Assembly: GCF_022201045.2 (NCBI RefSeq)
Contig: NC_068559.1
Location: 9,233,501 to 9,297,500, forward strand
Source of the DNA: Citrus sinensis
Lineage: Eukaryota; Streptophyta; Magnoliopsida; Sapindales; Rutaceae
Length of the DNA stretch: 64,000 nucleotides
Reading direction: 5' to 3'
A program made the position numbers and the translations under genes. How positions within the stretch are numbered: position 1 is the stretch's first letter; the number at the start of each line of letters is the position of its first letter. The notes beneath the pieces are model-generated. The model ran no database searches. It was not told the DNA's origin and saw only the letters and a program-made list of their open reading frames with translations. Positions 22,714-34,678 of this stretch are shown here, piece after piece.

Positions 22714-24581
22714 TTAACTACGACCTCGCTTAGCAGCTTCCGCACTGCTTGTTGTCATAAAGGACTCTCCACAACCACACTGCCCTTTCGAGTTGGGGTT
22801 GATGAATACAAACTCAGATCTGCAGAAATGGATGAATGAATAAAGATGAGAGACAGAGCAGTACGCAGAAGAGCTGGAAAACCAAAAGTTTGAATTAAGA
22901 GACTCAGAACAGAAATCAATAACAAACCGACAGTTGCCAAATCTAAACAACCAAAGAGATGCAGGTATTCAATCAGGTTCAAATATAAGACGAACATTTC
23001 CTTAACAAGTCATAAAACACCATGTCAAGAACTAATATAATAACAATGTGCATACATCATAGCAAATGAAGCAGACCTCATTTACCTCCTACTTCGTGAA
23101 CAATGAACAAGTCAGTTCATATATGAACGCAGATGGACAAGTACTGAGATAACCATGATAGATGTTTATACCTGAGTTTGTCATCTACGAAATCCATCTT
23201 GGTTCCTATAACATGCATCAGTGCCTTCGGATCAATTAATATCTTAACGCCCTTGTCCTCAACCACCTCATCGAACTTTGATTTCTCGTCTGACCATTAG
23301 TATAGAAAACAAAACATTATGACAAGTGATGCAAACAAGGGGAAAACAACATTCTGAAAGTAGACAAAAACATTAGGAATTATCAAAATGCAAAGTCAAA
23401 TGATGACCCTTGCAACAAAATTTGCAGCCTATAAGCTACAGAACGTCCAGGAAAACTAATGCACAGAGGGAAAAGAGCAAGGGAGATCATTAAGTATTTG
23501 ATGTGTTACTATGGTATTTTAAATCATCAAAATGCAAACGCAGATGACAACCCTTGCAACACAAGTTGCAGCCTACAAGCTACAGAATGTGCTGGTAAAC
23601 TCATGCACAGGCGGAAAAGAGCATGGGAGGTCATTAAGTATTCCAAAGTGTAGCTTATTATGTTATTTTAAATTATCCCGATTGGATACTCAAAAATGGA
23701 ACTGAACCACAAAGACATAAATTTATATCCTCATGCCACGCAGTATAACAAGAAAAAGAAAGAAGTTTCTCATCCTGAAGCCCTTTTGTGTTTTAAGAAA
23801 ACAAACCACTCTAATAAGTACGGCAGCTTTGCTTCTAACTTCTTCTAACCATTAACCAACTTGATTTCCTTAGCCAAATTTTCTCCCATAAATCAACACT
23901 TGCAACCCAAAAATGGAATAATCAAAAGACAAGTCCGGGAAAAAAAATGTTGAGACTCACATATGCATAATGCATGAGCATAGCTTCTTGGTCAGAAAAC
24001 ATATAAATAAGGCATTCTCATAGCAGAGTCACCAATGTTTAGATATTCTACAGGAAAGAATGACTCGAGTTAAGGAAAGTATATGTTAAAGAGTAGTGCT
24101 ACACATCCCAAATTTTACATCCCAAAACACTATCTCAAATGATGTAGCATTCATCAATTGGTTGGTGAAAAAATATAATTAATTCACTTGAATCTTATAA
24201 AAAAATAACCAAAATAACACTAAATATACTCCCTACATTATTTCATAGAAACCCCTTAAGTTTCATAATATTACCAACGAAATGATTTTTGATTCACAAA
24301 ATTTCATCATATTTATTCAAGATGAATAAACAGAACTAACAGTCGTATTTATCAAGAAAAATAAAAAGATTCACAAGATAGAGACATAGCTTAGCTTATG
24401 AACCTGCATAATTGAGGGTGTAGGATAAGCCGTTGCAGCCGCGAGCCTTAACGCCAAGACGGAGGAAAGGACGCTGACGCCGCTCTAACAGTTGACGCAA
24501 TCTCTCCGCCGCCGACTCCGTTAACGTTAGGGCTTGCCGTCGGATTGCAGGCCCCACCTTCGAACCTGAAGCAGCTGCCAT
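22714..24581 (-). CDS. IscA/HesB-type iron-sulfur cluster assembly protein, three exons
   Basis: A-type scaffold or carrier that helps deliver Fe-S clusters to target proteins. Exons on the minus strand are 24581-24404, 23289-23172 and 22819-22714, all with GT-AG borders and matching phases, giving 133 residues. The start [10 protein letters not shown] at 24581 is preferred over the upstream in-frame Met because it fits the family length. The signature cysteines are present: ARGCNGLSY (Cys49) and QCGCGESF (Cys113 and Cys115). [15 protein letters not shown] and [20 protein letters not shown] match the fold. By length and the lack of a long transit peptide it resembles the mitochondrial-type IscA of plants (compare At2g16710 from memory); the basic N-terminus could serve as a presequence. 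Confidence 0.92.
23383..23670. repeat. Diverged tandem duplication of about 140 bp in intron 1 of the IscA gene
   Basis: Two adjacent blocks share ATCAAAATGCAAA, GATGACCCTTGCAACA or GATGACAACCCTTGCAACA, GCAGCCTATAAGCTACAGAA, TGCACAG, GGAAAAGAGCA and TCATTAAGTATT in the same order. Apparent ORFs across it are chance products. Confidence 0.7.
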
Positions 24582-25200
24582 CTTTTTCCTTTCTCCAAAA
24601 TCCCCATTTTCTTTCAGATCCTGTTTTATAATGGACAAAATGCTATTTAATCAAATTGTGTCAGGTCATAACGACGCCGTTCTTGAATTTCTAGAAAACC
24701 ACAAAACGTCGTCGTTCAGGTCCTTTTCTTTCAACAACAGTGTCAAGCCCATCCCTATTTTTGATATGGTCTGGAATATTATGAGCTCATGGGCTCATGG
24801 CCCAATTTCAAAGCTCAATTTGCAAGTTCCATTATTTATTTGTATTATGTTAACATTGTACAATACTTTGTCACTGTATTGCATTATATGAAAATAATAT
24901 TATGTATATTTATTTATTTTTTAATTTATATGTATTGCAAAAGTTAATGCGCTAAAATTTTTCAGGAATTGTTAAATATGGGACAATAATAAATTAATGT
25001 AGAATATTATTCTAATACTATGTTATACGGGCAGCCAAAAGCTCCCTATGTGTTGAAAATGATTAAATTTCATTTGAAGTTATTAGATTATATGACTCAA
25101 AATTAAATAGATAAACTACTAGATATAAGAACGTACAAAACTCAAGTTCAAGCAAATCTTTTGTAAAAAGAATTCAATTGATTAATATTAAAATTTTTTA
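24582..25200. other. Divergent region between the IscA gene and the first ferredoxin
   Basis: The minus-strand IscA promoter and 5' UTR lie at the left. A short plus-strand ORF at 24631 has no family features and is treated as noise. The rest is AT-rich. Confidence 0.5.
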
Positions 25201-25339
25201 TTAATTTTATTTGTATTTATTAAAAATAATGAGGATTATCAGGCTGGATTTACGAGTAAATTTTCACAAGCTTTTGGCAGTTTGTGTTACACAGGTAACG
25301 CATTACAGAGTGGGGCGGCCAAGCGTCGGTTTCACTATC

Positions 25340-25437
25340 ACACATTCACACTGTCACTCGTACAACCGAACCACCTGGGTTAAAAGGTTAGCGACGAGAC
25401 ATCATTTGACTTTGTTCTCACAAACTGCTTCTTCACT
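25340..25437 (+). promoter_or_regulatory. Probable 5' UTR leader exon of the first ferredoxin gene
   Basis: The string CATCATTTGACTTTGTTCTC, followed by ACAAACTG and a splice donor GTAAGAATAT at 25438, also occurs upstream of the second ferredoxin (28263-28309, donor at 28310). This conserved leader, with a matching acceptor TTTCAG at 26878-26883 just before the ATG, indicates an intron in the 5' UTR (25438-26883). The transcription start is not determined. Confidence 0.55.
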
Positions 25438-26891
25438 GTAAGAATATTTCCTTGTTTAATCATTCATATGTTGATCTTTCCCTTTTACTTTTGATCAGTT
25501 GATGCATGTATTGTGTTAATCTCGTGGGTTTGCTTCATTTCTTAAACTAAATAGTCTTTTCCTTTCTGGGAATCTTCATGTCTTGAATTGTAAATATCTC
25601 ATCTTAATTTCATTATTTTGAGACCCAAGAAATGCTATACTGTCTCTATGGATTCTAATTACATTGCTTGATTTTGAACTTGTTTTTGGATAAAACATCA
25701 AATTCGTTGGTTCCAGTTTAACTTTTGTTCCTCTGTGTGTGCGCAATCACAGCATTAGTGTACCCAGAACATTATCAACTGAACCAACTAGCACCACAAT
25801 CCATTTGGTACTTCAAATATATCATGACAACATTAATTTTGGTGGACAAGTGCACAAGATATGGTTCCAAGCTTTATAAAATTGTCATTTAAACTTGATT
25901 GACAAAATACGGCTCCTTTTGAAAGAGTTCTGAAATGCAGAAAGTATATACTTCCTATGTTTTACTTATTTGGGCAAATTTCTATATATGCGTGCGTCTG
26001 TGTATAATTTTCAGCAAAATGACATTGTTTTTTTTTTTTTGGTGCTTGTGAAAATTGTTGCCTCATGCTGATAGTGTGTTCTCTACATTAACATATATGT
26101 TTAGAAGTGTCCAGGGAGTTGAGGCAAATCAGCTATCCTATCGAAGTGTATTTCATCATAAGATGCTCTTTAGTTTGTTTGTGCCAATTGATCACTAGAA
26201 TTGCATGCTTGACAGCTCTGTTAGTTACTGAAATGAAGAGCATCTTATTTGCTTGAGAAAAAGATGGAAGAAAGTTGACTAAAGTTGGACTCTTATTACT
26301 ATATATATTTGTGGTTGCTGCTTTGGTGTTTGTGCTTATATCAGCTGCCAAATGATATAGAATTTAATAGATAAAAAAAGGTAGCCAATTTTCAATTTAG
26401 GAATAGTCTGTATAGCACAGGAGATGAATGTTACCGAGACCTATAGATGTTCAAATATTCAAGTTGATTCAGTCTAGCAGTTCCATAACATCTCACTGCT
26501 TACTTGGATAGCTGCAGCTTTCTCATGTTAGTGTACATACTTGAAACACAACTTTGATATTTCAGTTGTCTTCTATCTTTCTTTGACATATCAGTGGGTG
26601 ATTAGTAATTACATTTGGAATAATTAGTTTGGTGCTAATTTTATGTGCTACTAGCAATTATACGTGAATGCTCAAGTGATTACAATACATTTCTGCTGCT
26701 TTCATTTGTTTAATGGTAACTTGCTAGTGAAGATTCTGCTTAAATTGTTACGTACATACTGGTTCTTTTGGAAGATGATTAACTGACTCTAAGGACCATT
26801 TGCATTGCTCTTGCAGAGAAGTGTGGTTGATTCCGTTTATGAATTATTAACTTGTGTATTTTTTCCCTTTTTAATGGTTTCAGGTATAAAC

Positions 26892-27341
26892 ATGTCAACT
26901 GTGAGACTTCCCACATCTTGCTTATTCCAGGCTGCTCCCCGAAGCAAAAAATTTTCTTTGGTCAAGAGCCCGGGTTCCCTGGGTTCGACCAGGAGTGTTT
27001 CTAAAGCATTTGGACTGAAGTGTTCTTCATTCAAAGCATCTGCAATGGCCGTTTACAAAGTGAAACTGATTGGACCAAACGGAGAGGAGAATGAGTTTGA
27101 TGCCCCCGATGATGCTTACATCATAGACTCTGCCGAAGATACCGGAATGGAGCTACCCTACTCATGTCGGGCTGGTGCCTGCTCTACTTGTGCTGGGCAG
27201 ATGGTTTCAGGCTCCGTTGACCAATCAGATGGATCATTCCTTGATGATAAGCAGATGGAGAAAGGTTTTGTGCTTACATGCGTTGCATATCCTACATCGG
27301 ATTGTGTAATTTACACACACAAGGAATCTGAACTTTACTGA
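26892..27341 (+). CDS. Plastid [2Fe-2S] ferredoxin precursor, root (non-photosynthetic) type, copy 1
   Basis: Encodes 149 residues. The first about 52 form a Ser-rich basic plastid transit peptide, and the mature protein starts near [10 protein letters not shown]. Cluster ligands are Cys92, Cys97, Cys100 and Cys130, in [12 protein letters not shown] and VLTC, with the standard C-X4-C-X2-C-X29-C spacing. The mature sequence is closer to root ferredoxins of the AtFd3 type than to leaf forms, judging from [10 protein letters not shown] and [10 protein letters not shown]. Root ferredoxin carries electrons from FNR/NADPH to nitrite reductase, glutamate synthase and sulfite reductase. The coding part has no intron; a 5'-UTR intron is inferred. 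It is a tandem duplicate of the gene 2 kb downstream. Confidence 0.95.
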   Translation: MSTVRLPTSCLFQAAPRSKKFSLVKSPGSLGSTRSVSKAFGLKCSSFKASAMAVYKVKLIGPNGEENEFDAPDDAYIIDSAEDTGMELPYSCRAGACSTCAGQMVSGSVDQSDGSFLDDKQMEKGFVLTCVAYPTSDCVIYTHKESELY

Positions 27342-27570
27342 ATAATAATGTTACGAGCTTGGCGTTTGCTTTCTGGGATCCACATTTGTGCTAGAACGGT
27401 GGAAGAAACTGTTGATATTTGCTTGTGTTCATCTTTAGCATCATGATATTGTGTTGAGAGTCTTTCATATTTTATGATTACAATATATGATTGAAATTCT
27501 CTCGTTATGATGATATATGCAGCCAAAAACATTCTGATTTTAATTTAATGTCTTTTGAGCTTGCATTTGC

Positions 27571-27853
27571 AATTTAAAATCACAGAAAATGAAGGACATA
27601 AAACTCACCTGCATAGTTATATCTTTCAAGGAATTATAGATTTACAGTCCATAAGTTGTCAAATTATTATGTAGAAGAGTCAGTTTTGTCCACAGGCAAA
27701 AACAATATAATTGAAAAATGTTTCAACATAAGAAAATATTTCAATATATATAACGTAAAATTGGGCTGTAAATCTATAATTCCTTGAAAGATATAACTAT
27801 GCAGGTGAGTTTTATGTCCATCATTTTCTGTGATTTTCTGTGATTTTAAATTG
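27571..27853. repeat. Near-perfect inverted repeat (about 80-bp arms) between the two ferredoxin genes
   Basis: The left arm at 27571-27648 includes CCTGCATAGTTATATCTTTC and AAGGAATTATAGATTTACAG. The right arm at about 27763-27853 carries the exact reverse complement of that core. One arm has GAAGGACAT where the other predicts GATGGACAT, and the right end has a short extra copy of GATTTTCTGT. The loop is about 115 bp. It may be a small MITE. The predicted RNA would be a long hairpin, like a young miRNA or siRNA precursor. Confidence 0.8.
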
Positions 27854-28262
27854 GAAACACGACCCAGGAAAAACCGTTTCCAAGAAAACAAACTATCAAT
27901 TGTATCTTTCTAAAAAGTTAGTAAAAACTCAACTCAACTCAATACTGGATCTAAAGTCTGCAGTAATCCCCATTCGAATGAGTAAGAATTCAGCGTTGTG
28001 TTGTGAAAATTAATTTGCTTTCAAATATTTAAAAGTGAATCGGCCTATTTTGGGCCCTCGTATTCGGACCATGCTATCACTATGTATGGAGCTCCATGAT
28101 AAAACTTGTAAATTATAATATAATTTGGCTGGTTATTTCAAAAGCTTTTGTCGGCTACAATAATACAATGCCAGTTTGCCACCACACACACTTCACTGTC
28201 ACTTATAAAACGAACTAGTAGTGGTAATCTCTAGTACCATCGAGTTGAGTTCAGAAAAAAAC

Positions 28263-28309
28263 ATCATTTGACTTTCTTCTCACAAACTGAAGCTGCCGTT
28301 TATTTTCCT
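28263..28309 (+). promoter_or_regulatory. Probable 5' UTR leader exon end of the second ferredoxin gene
   Basis: CATCATTTGACTTTCTTCTC, then ACAAACTG and donor GTAAGAATAT at 28310, match the leader of the first copy. The acceptor is GGTTCAG at 28912-28918, eight bases before the ATG. The leader intron is 609 bp here and about 1446 bp in the first copy. Confidence 0.5.
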
Positions 28310-28893
28310 GTAAGAATATTTTCTTGTTTAGTCTTTGATCTTTCCCTTTTATGTTGTATGCTTTTTTTCCCCCCCGCTGTTTGATGGTATATGATTATCG
28401 TCAGTTGATGCATGTGCTAATCAAAAACTTGTTCCTTGGTTTGCTTGATTCTTAAAACTACATCATTTGATTCTTGGATTTTATTAGGATGATTATTATG
28501 TGTATTGAGTTGTGAAATTGTCCATTGGAACTTGATTAAGCAAAGAATCTCTGCTGGTAGTTAGTGAAATGGAGAGCATAATCTTCTTCCATTGAGAAAA
28601 AAGATGGAAGAATGTTCACTGACATTATAATCATATTTCTAATATTCTCATTATTTGTTTTTTGGTGCGTACTACTTGGTTTAACTCGTAAAATCTTTTT
28701 GGGTAGTACAGTAAGATTTGGAGTTCAAACCTCGCCCTTAAAGGGTGTTTGATTAGTCCTCATGAATATATTGGTTCTTTTGAAAGCTGATTAGCTTTTA
28801 CTCTGAGGCCAATTCTTTTGATGCTGTGGAGAAGTGTGCTTGATTCCATCTATGAATTATTTTCTAGTGCGTTTTTTGTTTTTTTTTTAATAA

Positions 28894-29373
<480 letters not shown>

Positions 29374-29702
29374 ATAATGTTATGATCTTGGCTTTTGCTT
29401 TCTGCTTTGTGCTTTCTATATTTGTGCTAAAGCAGTAGATCATTGTGAGTCGGTCTGAACAAATGCTTTCCATTTCACTTGTGACGATGAACTTTTTCAT
29501 TACCATTTGGTGTTAAGTCTTTCATGTTTATGATATGCAACATATGGTAGAGAGAATTCTATCACTTGTGACAATGGATGTGAAATTTGTAACCAAATAA
29601 GCAGCATCATGACCGAGTAGTCTTTTTCAAGAAAGTTAAAATTAAAAAAAAAAAAAAAAATTTCTGAATGATCCCATGCAACCAACAATGTTATTTTCAC
29701 TT

Positions 29703-29813
29703 GAAAGGTTACAGATTCTTCAGTTTTGACTAAAATTACGGAAACAAAATTCTGATATTGAAGAAAAATCAAAAGAATAATTATAGTCAAAACTGAAGAA
29801 TCTGTAACCTTTC
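29703..29813. repeat. Perfect 29-bp inverted repeat downstream of ferredoxin copy 2
   Basis: The left arm 29703-29731 (GAAAGGTTACAGATTCTTCA then GTTTTGACT) is matched exactly by its reverse complement at 29785-29813, around a loop of about 53 bp. An A-run at about 29641-29660 lies just upstream. It could be a small MITE or a terminator-like hairpin in the 3' flank. Confidence 0.7.
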
Positions 29814-29882
29814 AACATCATTCACCAAAACGCTTTAGAACAGATAGGAACTATTTTTCGTAACTGCAATCTGAGTTGCGGC

Positions 29883-31576
29883 CTAGGTGTTGATGACTCT
29901 AGTGTAAATCTGCTGACTGGCATATGCAGATATCATTCTAATTGATCCTCTGGCCACCAGATCCTTAATAGCTCGGCTTGCAAGTGACCCGCTAATGTGG
30001 ACAAGGCAATTGAAACCAGCCTCGTTACTAGGCAACCAAAAAGGATAAAAAAAATGCGGTTCTTACTGTTACTGTGGGTCAAACCATTGTTTCAGGAAGT
30101 TAAATAATTAGGAAGCAGAATGCCACAATATCACCACCAAGTCACATCATCAAACCTACGGCCAATTTCACAGGCTTAATATCCACACATCCAATTTCTA
30201 GAAAAATCATTACACTCATGAACGTGAACTGTAAATGTTCTTGTAGCAATTAGATTTCAATTTCAATTGAGAATAAATTCATTCAGTGTACTTAAACCTC
30301 AGCCTTTATTCATACTTTCAGTTATCAAAAGGAAATTAACTGACGAAAAATTCGTAATTATCAGAACTTTCACCATAGATCAATACAACAATTACATCAG
30401 TGAAATCAAACTCAGTTGCCATCTTATGGTAGTAGCTCCACAAAATACATACCCAGTTGAAGTAAAACATAACTTCACAAACATTTTAGTTCCCTCTTGA
30501 CTTACCTTCCCACAAGAACGGACTAAGAAAAGACATTCTCTCAACGCTGCAGAAGCCAAGCATATTCGAATTTTTTTTTTCCCCCTCAAATAATTGTGTT
30601 CCCTGGTAACTCACGCAGCGACAAGTAATCTCATTAATTGGTCAAGTAACTTGAAATCTGCTAGTAATTATTTGTGTGTAAATGATTATTGCTATCATCA
30701 CGGCAAAAACTAAAAGAAACCAATGAAAACATAAGAGCAAAACAAAATCAGCAAGAAAGAGATGGTTAAAGAGAACATACTCTCAATCTGTCCGACAAGA
30801 TTGAAGGAGTTAGAAGCCTGTACTTGGGAAATGCTTGTCGTAAGTTCCCTGATCAAATAAGACCATGTTGTTCACTTTCTCCTTTTGCTTTCCTTTGCTT
30901 CATTTCTATATACATCAAAGACTGCTAAGTATCAAAAATCCCCCCCAAAAATTCACCATATATTCTAATAGAACGATGTCAAAAACAACTTTCATGTAGC
31001 TAGAAGCATTTTTTTTTTTTTTAACATAAACACTTGGAACCCCTTGCTAAAAAATCTGTCTACGCCCCTCTCGAAATGCATATTTTAAGTGTTTTCAACT
31101 ATTTCACTCAAACAATAGAAATTTGTCCCAAAAATGAGCTTTTATGTGCCTTAAAAGCAATTTCTAGGAAGCACTTATCAAGTACTTCTCCAGCAAGGCA
31201 CTTCCCCAAGTATTTCAATTTATCTCTAATACTACATGAAACCTTAAGAAAAATGCTATCTTTAAACATTGTTGCCAAAAAAAAATTAATTTTCCAAATA
31301 AATTACTTCATTAAGTTGCGAATAAAAAAGCGATAAAAACAATAATTGAAAAATGAAAAATTAAGCCCAAATGTGGTTACCTTCTTCTTCTGTTTGCCTC
31401 CACCAGATTGGGCGGGCTTCGATGACGATGGTGGGGCCTTATCCTTCTTCGGTGCTTACAACTACAAATATATGCACGCCCAAAAGAAATTAAAATTAGA
31501 CTTAGAAAATTAAAAAAAAAAATTCTGACATTTAAAATGCAAAACAAAAAAATGAAATTGTTTCATTGCGTACCAT
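29883..31576 (-). pseudogene. Unprocessed pseudogene of 40S ribosomal protein S25
   Basis: RPS25 is a component of the small cytosolic ribosomal subunit. Remnant exons on the minus strand are the ATG at 31576-31574 with donor GTACGC, 31455-31381 (APKKDKAPPSSSKPAQSGGG), 30905-30781 (KGKQKEKVNNMVLFDQGTYD) and 29996-29883 ([20 protein letters not shown] to [11 protein letters not shown]). Introns sit at the expected places, so it is not a processed copy. It is broken in several ways: the acceptor before exon 2 reads TAA instead of an AG, the acceptor before exon 4 reads AC instead of AG, the tryptophan codon at the start of exon 3 is TGA, and a short deletion after GTYDK shifts the frame and brings in TAA. 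Duplication followed by decay is the simplest history. Confidence 0.88.
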
Positions 31577-32434
31577 GACAGTGAGAGCTCTGCTGACGAA
31601 CGACGATTCAAGTTGTTAGTTGTAGAGATTTTGATTTTGCAATAGAGGGAATTGCGTGGGATATATACCCCGATCAGCACAAAAATACCCAAAATGTGCC
31701 ATAGTTAGGGCCTTCAACATTATACATGTATAAGTAAGAAAGACCTGCAAGAATATAAAATTACTCTCAGTTATATCTTCACAGAAATGGCCGAATATCT
31801 TAAAGTTAAGCCAAAGACTTACTTACTTGATCAAACAATTTACTTGTATTCGATCAATTCTTACTTGACTTCTGCCTTATTCAAAATACTTACTGGAATT
31901 ATTCAAAACATTTAACCAACACTACTTGACTTATACTCGACTTGTTCTAAAGATTTACTCGTCTCTTACTCTAATTGTTCAGAAACTTACTCACCTCTTA
32001 CTCGACTTGTTCTTACTCGATTTATTTAAAAGACTTACTCAACTAATTACCTCAATGATCGCATACTATTCAATTTACCATTAAACTTACTCGACTTGAT
32101 ACCGACTTTATACTTGACTTACCTCACTTATTGCTCAACTACCAAACTTACTCGACTCGTTAACCTTTGAAGATATTTTCATAAATCACACCAAATAACA
32201 AAATCTCTCTCCACTATTTATTTGTAATATATTCTCACGCATGAGTATAGAAATCTTAATTAAAGAACCTATGCAAATCCTAAGTAATTGGACTCGGAAG
32301 AACTTATTACCAAATCCAACTTCCTTCAATCTTAATTCCAAGTAGCATGTGAGAAAGAAAATTTAAATTGTATCATCTTTAAACTTAGAAGCAAGGCCAA
32401 AGCATGCAAGCAGAAAACTTTCATTCCTTTTGCA
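31577..32434. other. Intergenic DNA with a degenerate short repeat (31820-32165)
   Basis: The left part would be the old promoter of the RPS25 pseudogene. From about 31820 to 32165 the words ACTTACTCGACTTGTT, TTACTTGACTT and TTACTCGACT recur more than ten times at irregular spacing of 15-45 bp. This makes an old, degraded tandem repeat with a TTACTCGACTT core. No gene was seen. Confidence 0.6.
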
Positions 32435-32443
32435 CTTTCCTTC

Positions 32444-32664
32444 CTTTTTTTTTTTTGACCACGAGGTATCCTGGGGAGGGCCCCAACTGTGGAAGTCACC
32501 TTTAAGTCCGTACCACAACCCAGACTAGAAGTCTCCGCTCGAACCGTGAGGCACATGTTCTCCCAACAAAGGCGACTTTCCTGCGACTCAAACTGGGGAG
32601 CAAATCTAATCAAGCCATTTAAGGGGACTCCATTGCCAGTGGAGTCAACACTTTGTTGGTTGCC
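32444..32664 (-). mobile_element. Candidate tRNA-derived SINE with A-rich tail
   Basis: Read on the minus strand, a GC-rich body of about 200 bp contains GGTTCGAGCGGAGAC, resembling the pol III B box, and ends in TCGTGGTCAAAAAAAAAAAA. CTTTCCTTC occurs on the plus strand at both borders (32435-32443 and 32665-32673), a likely target duplication. The A box is less clear. No tRNA cloverleaf can be drawn, so this is not a tRNA gene. Confidence 0.6.
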
Positions 32665-32673
32665 CTTTCCTTC

Positions 32674-33079
32674 TTTTATTAACAAAGGACTACCTTAAGT
32701 TGTTATTCTTTGTTATTACAATTAATCGAATATCCATTGAACAAAGCGAGATAATAATATAAAGAAGATCAGGATGGGAAGAGTATTTTTTTTTCAAATT
32801 TAGCTTTATTATCTTGTCTATGATTGTAATTTACTTTTGGGACACTTTAGTAATAAAAAAATTCATTGAAGGTAGGTTTAGTGACATACCAAAATTATCA
32901 CCACTTCTTCATTCATTTATTTATTTTAATTTATCCCAGCTATCTCTATCCTTTCTTTTTTTGCTTCTTATTTATTTCTTTTACATATGATGTCCCCTTT
33001 TTCTAGAGAACGTTTAATTGCCCACGGATATAATTTTCATTTCAGCCTGTTGGCAAATGGCAACCGGGGACCTCAACTC
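32674..33079. other. Intergenic DNA without recognised features
   Basis: T-rich and AT-rich sequence between two short mobile elements. No motif or ORF of note was seen. Confidence 0.5.
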
Positions 33080-33082
33080 TAA

Positions 33083-33476
33083 GAGCATCTCTAAAAGACT
33101 CTTCAAATAAGATTCTACCTCTTATTTGAAGAGCCATATCAATATTAAACACTTCAAAAGACACGTTAATTTAGATTCTTCAAGTAAGATTTGTTTCTCA
33201 CTCTTATTGCCGAGTGAGTTTTTCCCTCTTCTATTAATATTTTATTATTATTTATTGAAAAGATAAGACTGCAATAATTATTATTTATGTTTCTTTTAAA
33301 AAATATAATAACAATTCAATTTGATAATGGAAAAGATTTTATTAAAATAATATTAATTTATTCTTATTTGGTGAGTCTTTTGGAAGGGATTATATTTTTT
33401 TATACACTTATTTGCCACATCAGTAAGCAAATTGAAATTTGAAGAGTAAAATTTAAAGACCCTTTTGGAGATGCTC
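33083..33476. mobile_element. Tourist-like MITE (PIF/Harbinger type) with TAA target duplication
   Basis: The left end GAGCATCTCTAAAAGACTCT pairs with the right end, which on the minus strand reads GAGCATCTCCAAAAGGGTCT. TAA flanks both sides (33080-33082 and 33477-33479). Short length, GAGCATCTCC-type ends and a 3-bp TAA duplication are typical of Tourist MITEs. A second internal inverted copy of TCTTCAAATAAGA/TCTTATTTGAAGA sits at the left. No coding frame. Confidence 0.75.
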
Positions 33477-33657
33477 TAAGTCCTTTCAATTCAACACTTC
33501 TCGTTTATGTTGAAAGTAAATTATTTCTTAAAAAAACCGAAGTAAACAAATCAACCATTCTCCATAAGCGATATTGATAAATAAAGTATCCACAAAAGTG
33601 GTATAATTGATTTTTGGTTAAACAAACAGTTTATACTTTTAACAAAATTCAAAAAGA

Positions 33658-33660
<3 letters not shown>

Positions 33661-33720
<60 letters not shown>
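33661..33720. repeat. (TA)30 microsatellite
   Basis: An uninterrupted TA dinucleotide run of 60 bp lies directly before the next transposon insertion site. Confidence 0.95.
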
Positions 33721-33723
<3 letters not shown>

Positions 33724-33734
33724 CGGGATTTTAT

Positions 33735-34678
33735 TAGGGATGACAAAAATTCTCACAGGGACGGGTACCCTCGGGGATTTTCCCCATTCGGGGAGGGTAT
33801 GAGAATACCCAGTTTCTTATTCGAGGAGGGACGGGAAATTTTTTTTACCCAATTTCTTATTCGGGGAGGGGACAGAGATGAGGTGGAATCTCCATCCCCT
33901 ACCCATTTCCCCATTTTAATTTTTTAAAATTACTAGTAAATAAATTATAAAATTGTAAATATTGGTAAAAATAAAAAATATCAAAATATTTATATTATTA
34001 AACTTTTAGGCCTAATTAACTAATTAAAGTTTTAAATTTTTATTTAGGACATTAAAAAGACCGAGTAGATTCTATTAGCCCAAAATTTTTTAATTTTAAT
34101 ATTCTTTAAATATTTTAAACTTAAATCTATTTTTTATTTATTTTTAGATGTTATAATTGCCCACAGCGAATCACAATTTTAATATCTAATCTAATCTAAT
34201 CTAATATTTGCTCTTGATTTGCTCCGATTTAACTATTGTGTTGTAAATGGAATAATCCACATTTATAAAGTGTCCACGCCATCATTGAAAAAGTTAATTT
34301 TTAATCTAAATTCAATTTTATTTGTAACAATTTTGTATTAGACTATTAATTTGTTCATGATAGTTTGTAAAAGAAGTTTGTATCCCTTGCATGCTGCGTT
34401 ACTTACTAATTTAATGTATGTGATTTTTGTAATGAATATTAATGTAAGATATATTTCGAACTTTACTTTTATTTGAATTTTTTATTTTAATATGATTAAC
34501 TCAAAAAAAATATTAGTTATTTGGGGATCGGGGACCCTCGGGGATCCCCTGTTATTATTCGGGGAGGGGATGAGGATTCTCTCAAGTAATTCTGACGGGG
34601 ACGGGGACATACACAAAATATCGGGGATAGGTACGGGGAGATTGGTCCCCTCCCCTCCCCTCCCCATTGCCATCCCTA
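33735..34678. mobile_element. Non-autonomous hAT element with 8-bp target duplication
   Basis: Ends are TAGGGATGACAA at the left and TTGCCATCCCTA at the right (TAGGGATGGCAA on the minus strand). GATTTTAT occurs directly outside on both sides (33727-33734 and 34679-34686). Subterminal regions are rich in CGGGGA and GGGGAGGGGA words in both halves, while the middle is AT-rich. No transposase frame. An 8-bp duplication and TAGGG ends identify the hAT superfamily. Confidence 0.88.

Noticed and set aside
24631-24891. 86-residue plus-strand ORF beside the IscA gene
   Set aside because: No family features, and it lies across the opposite gene's promoter in AT-rich DNA.
32444-32664. Possible tRNA gene
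   Set aside because: Only a B-box-like word is present; no cloverleaf can be formed, and the A-tail and flanks fit a SINE.
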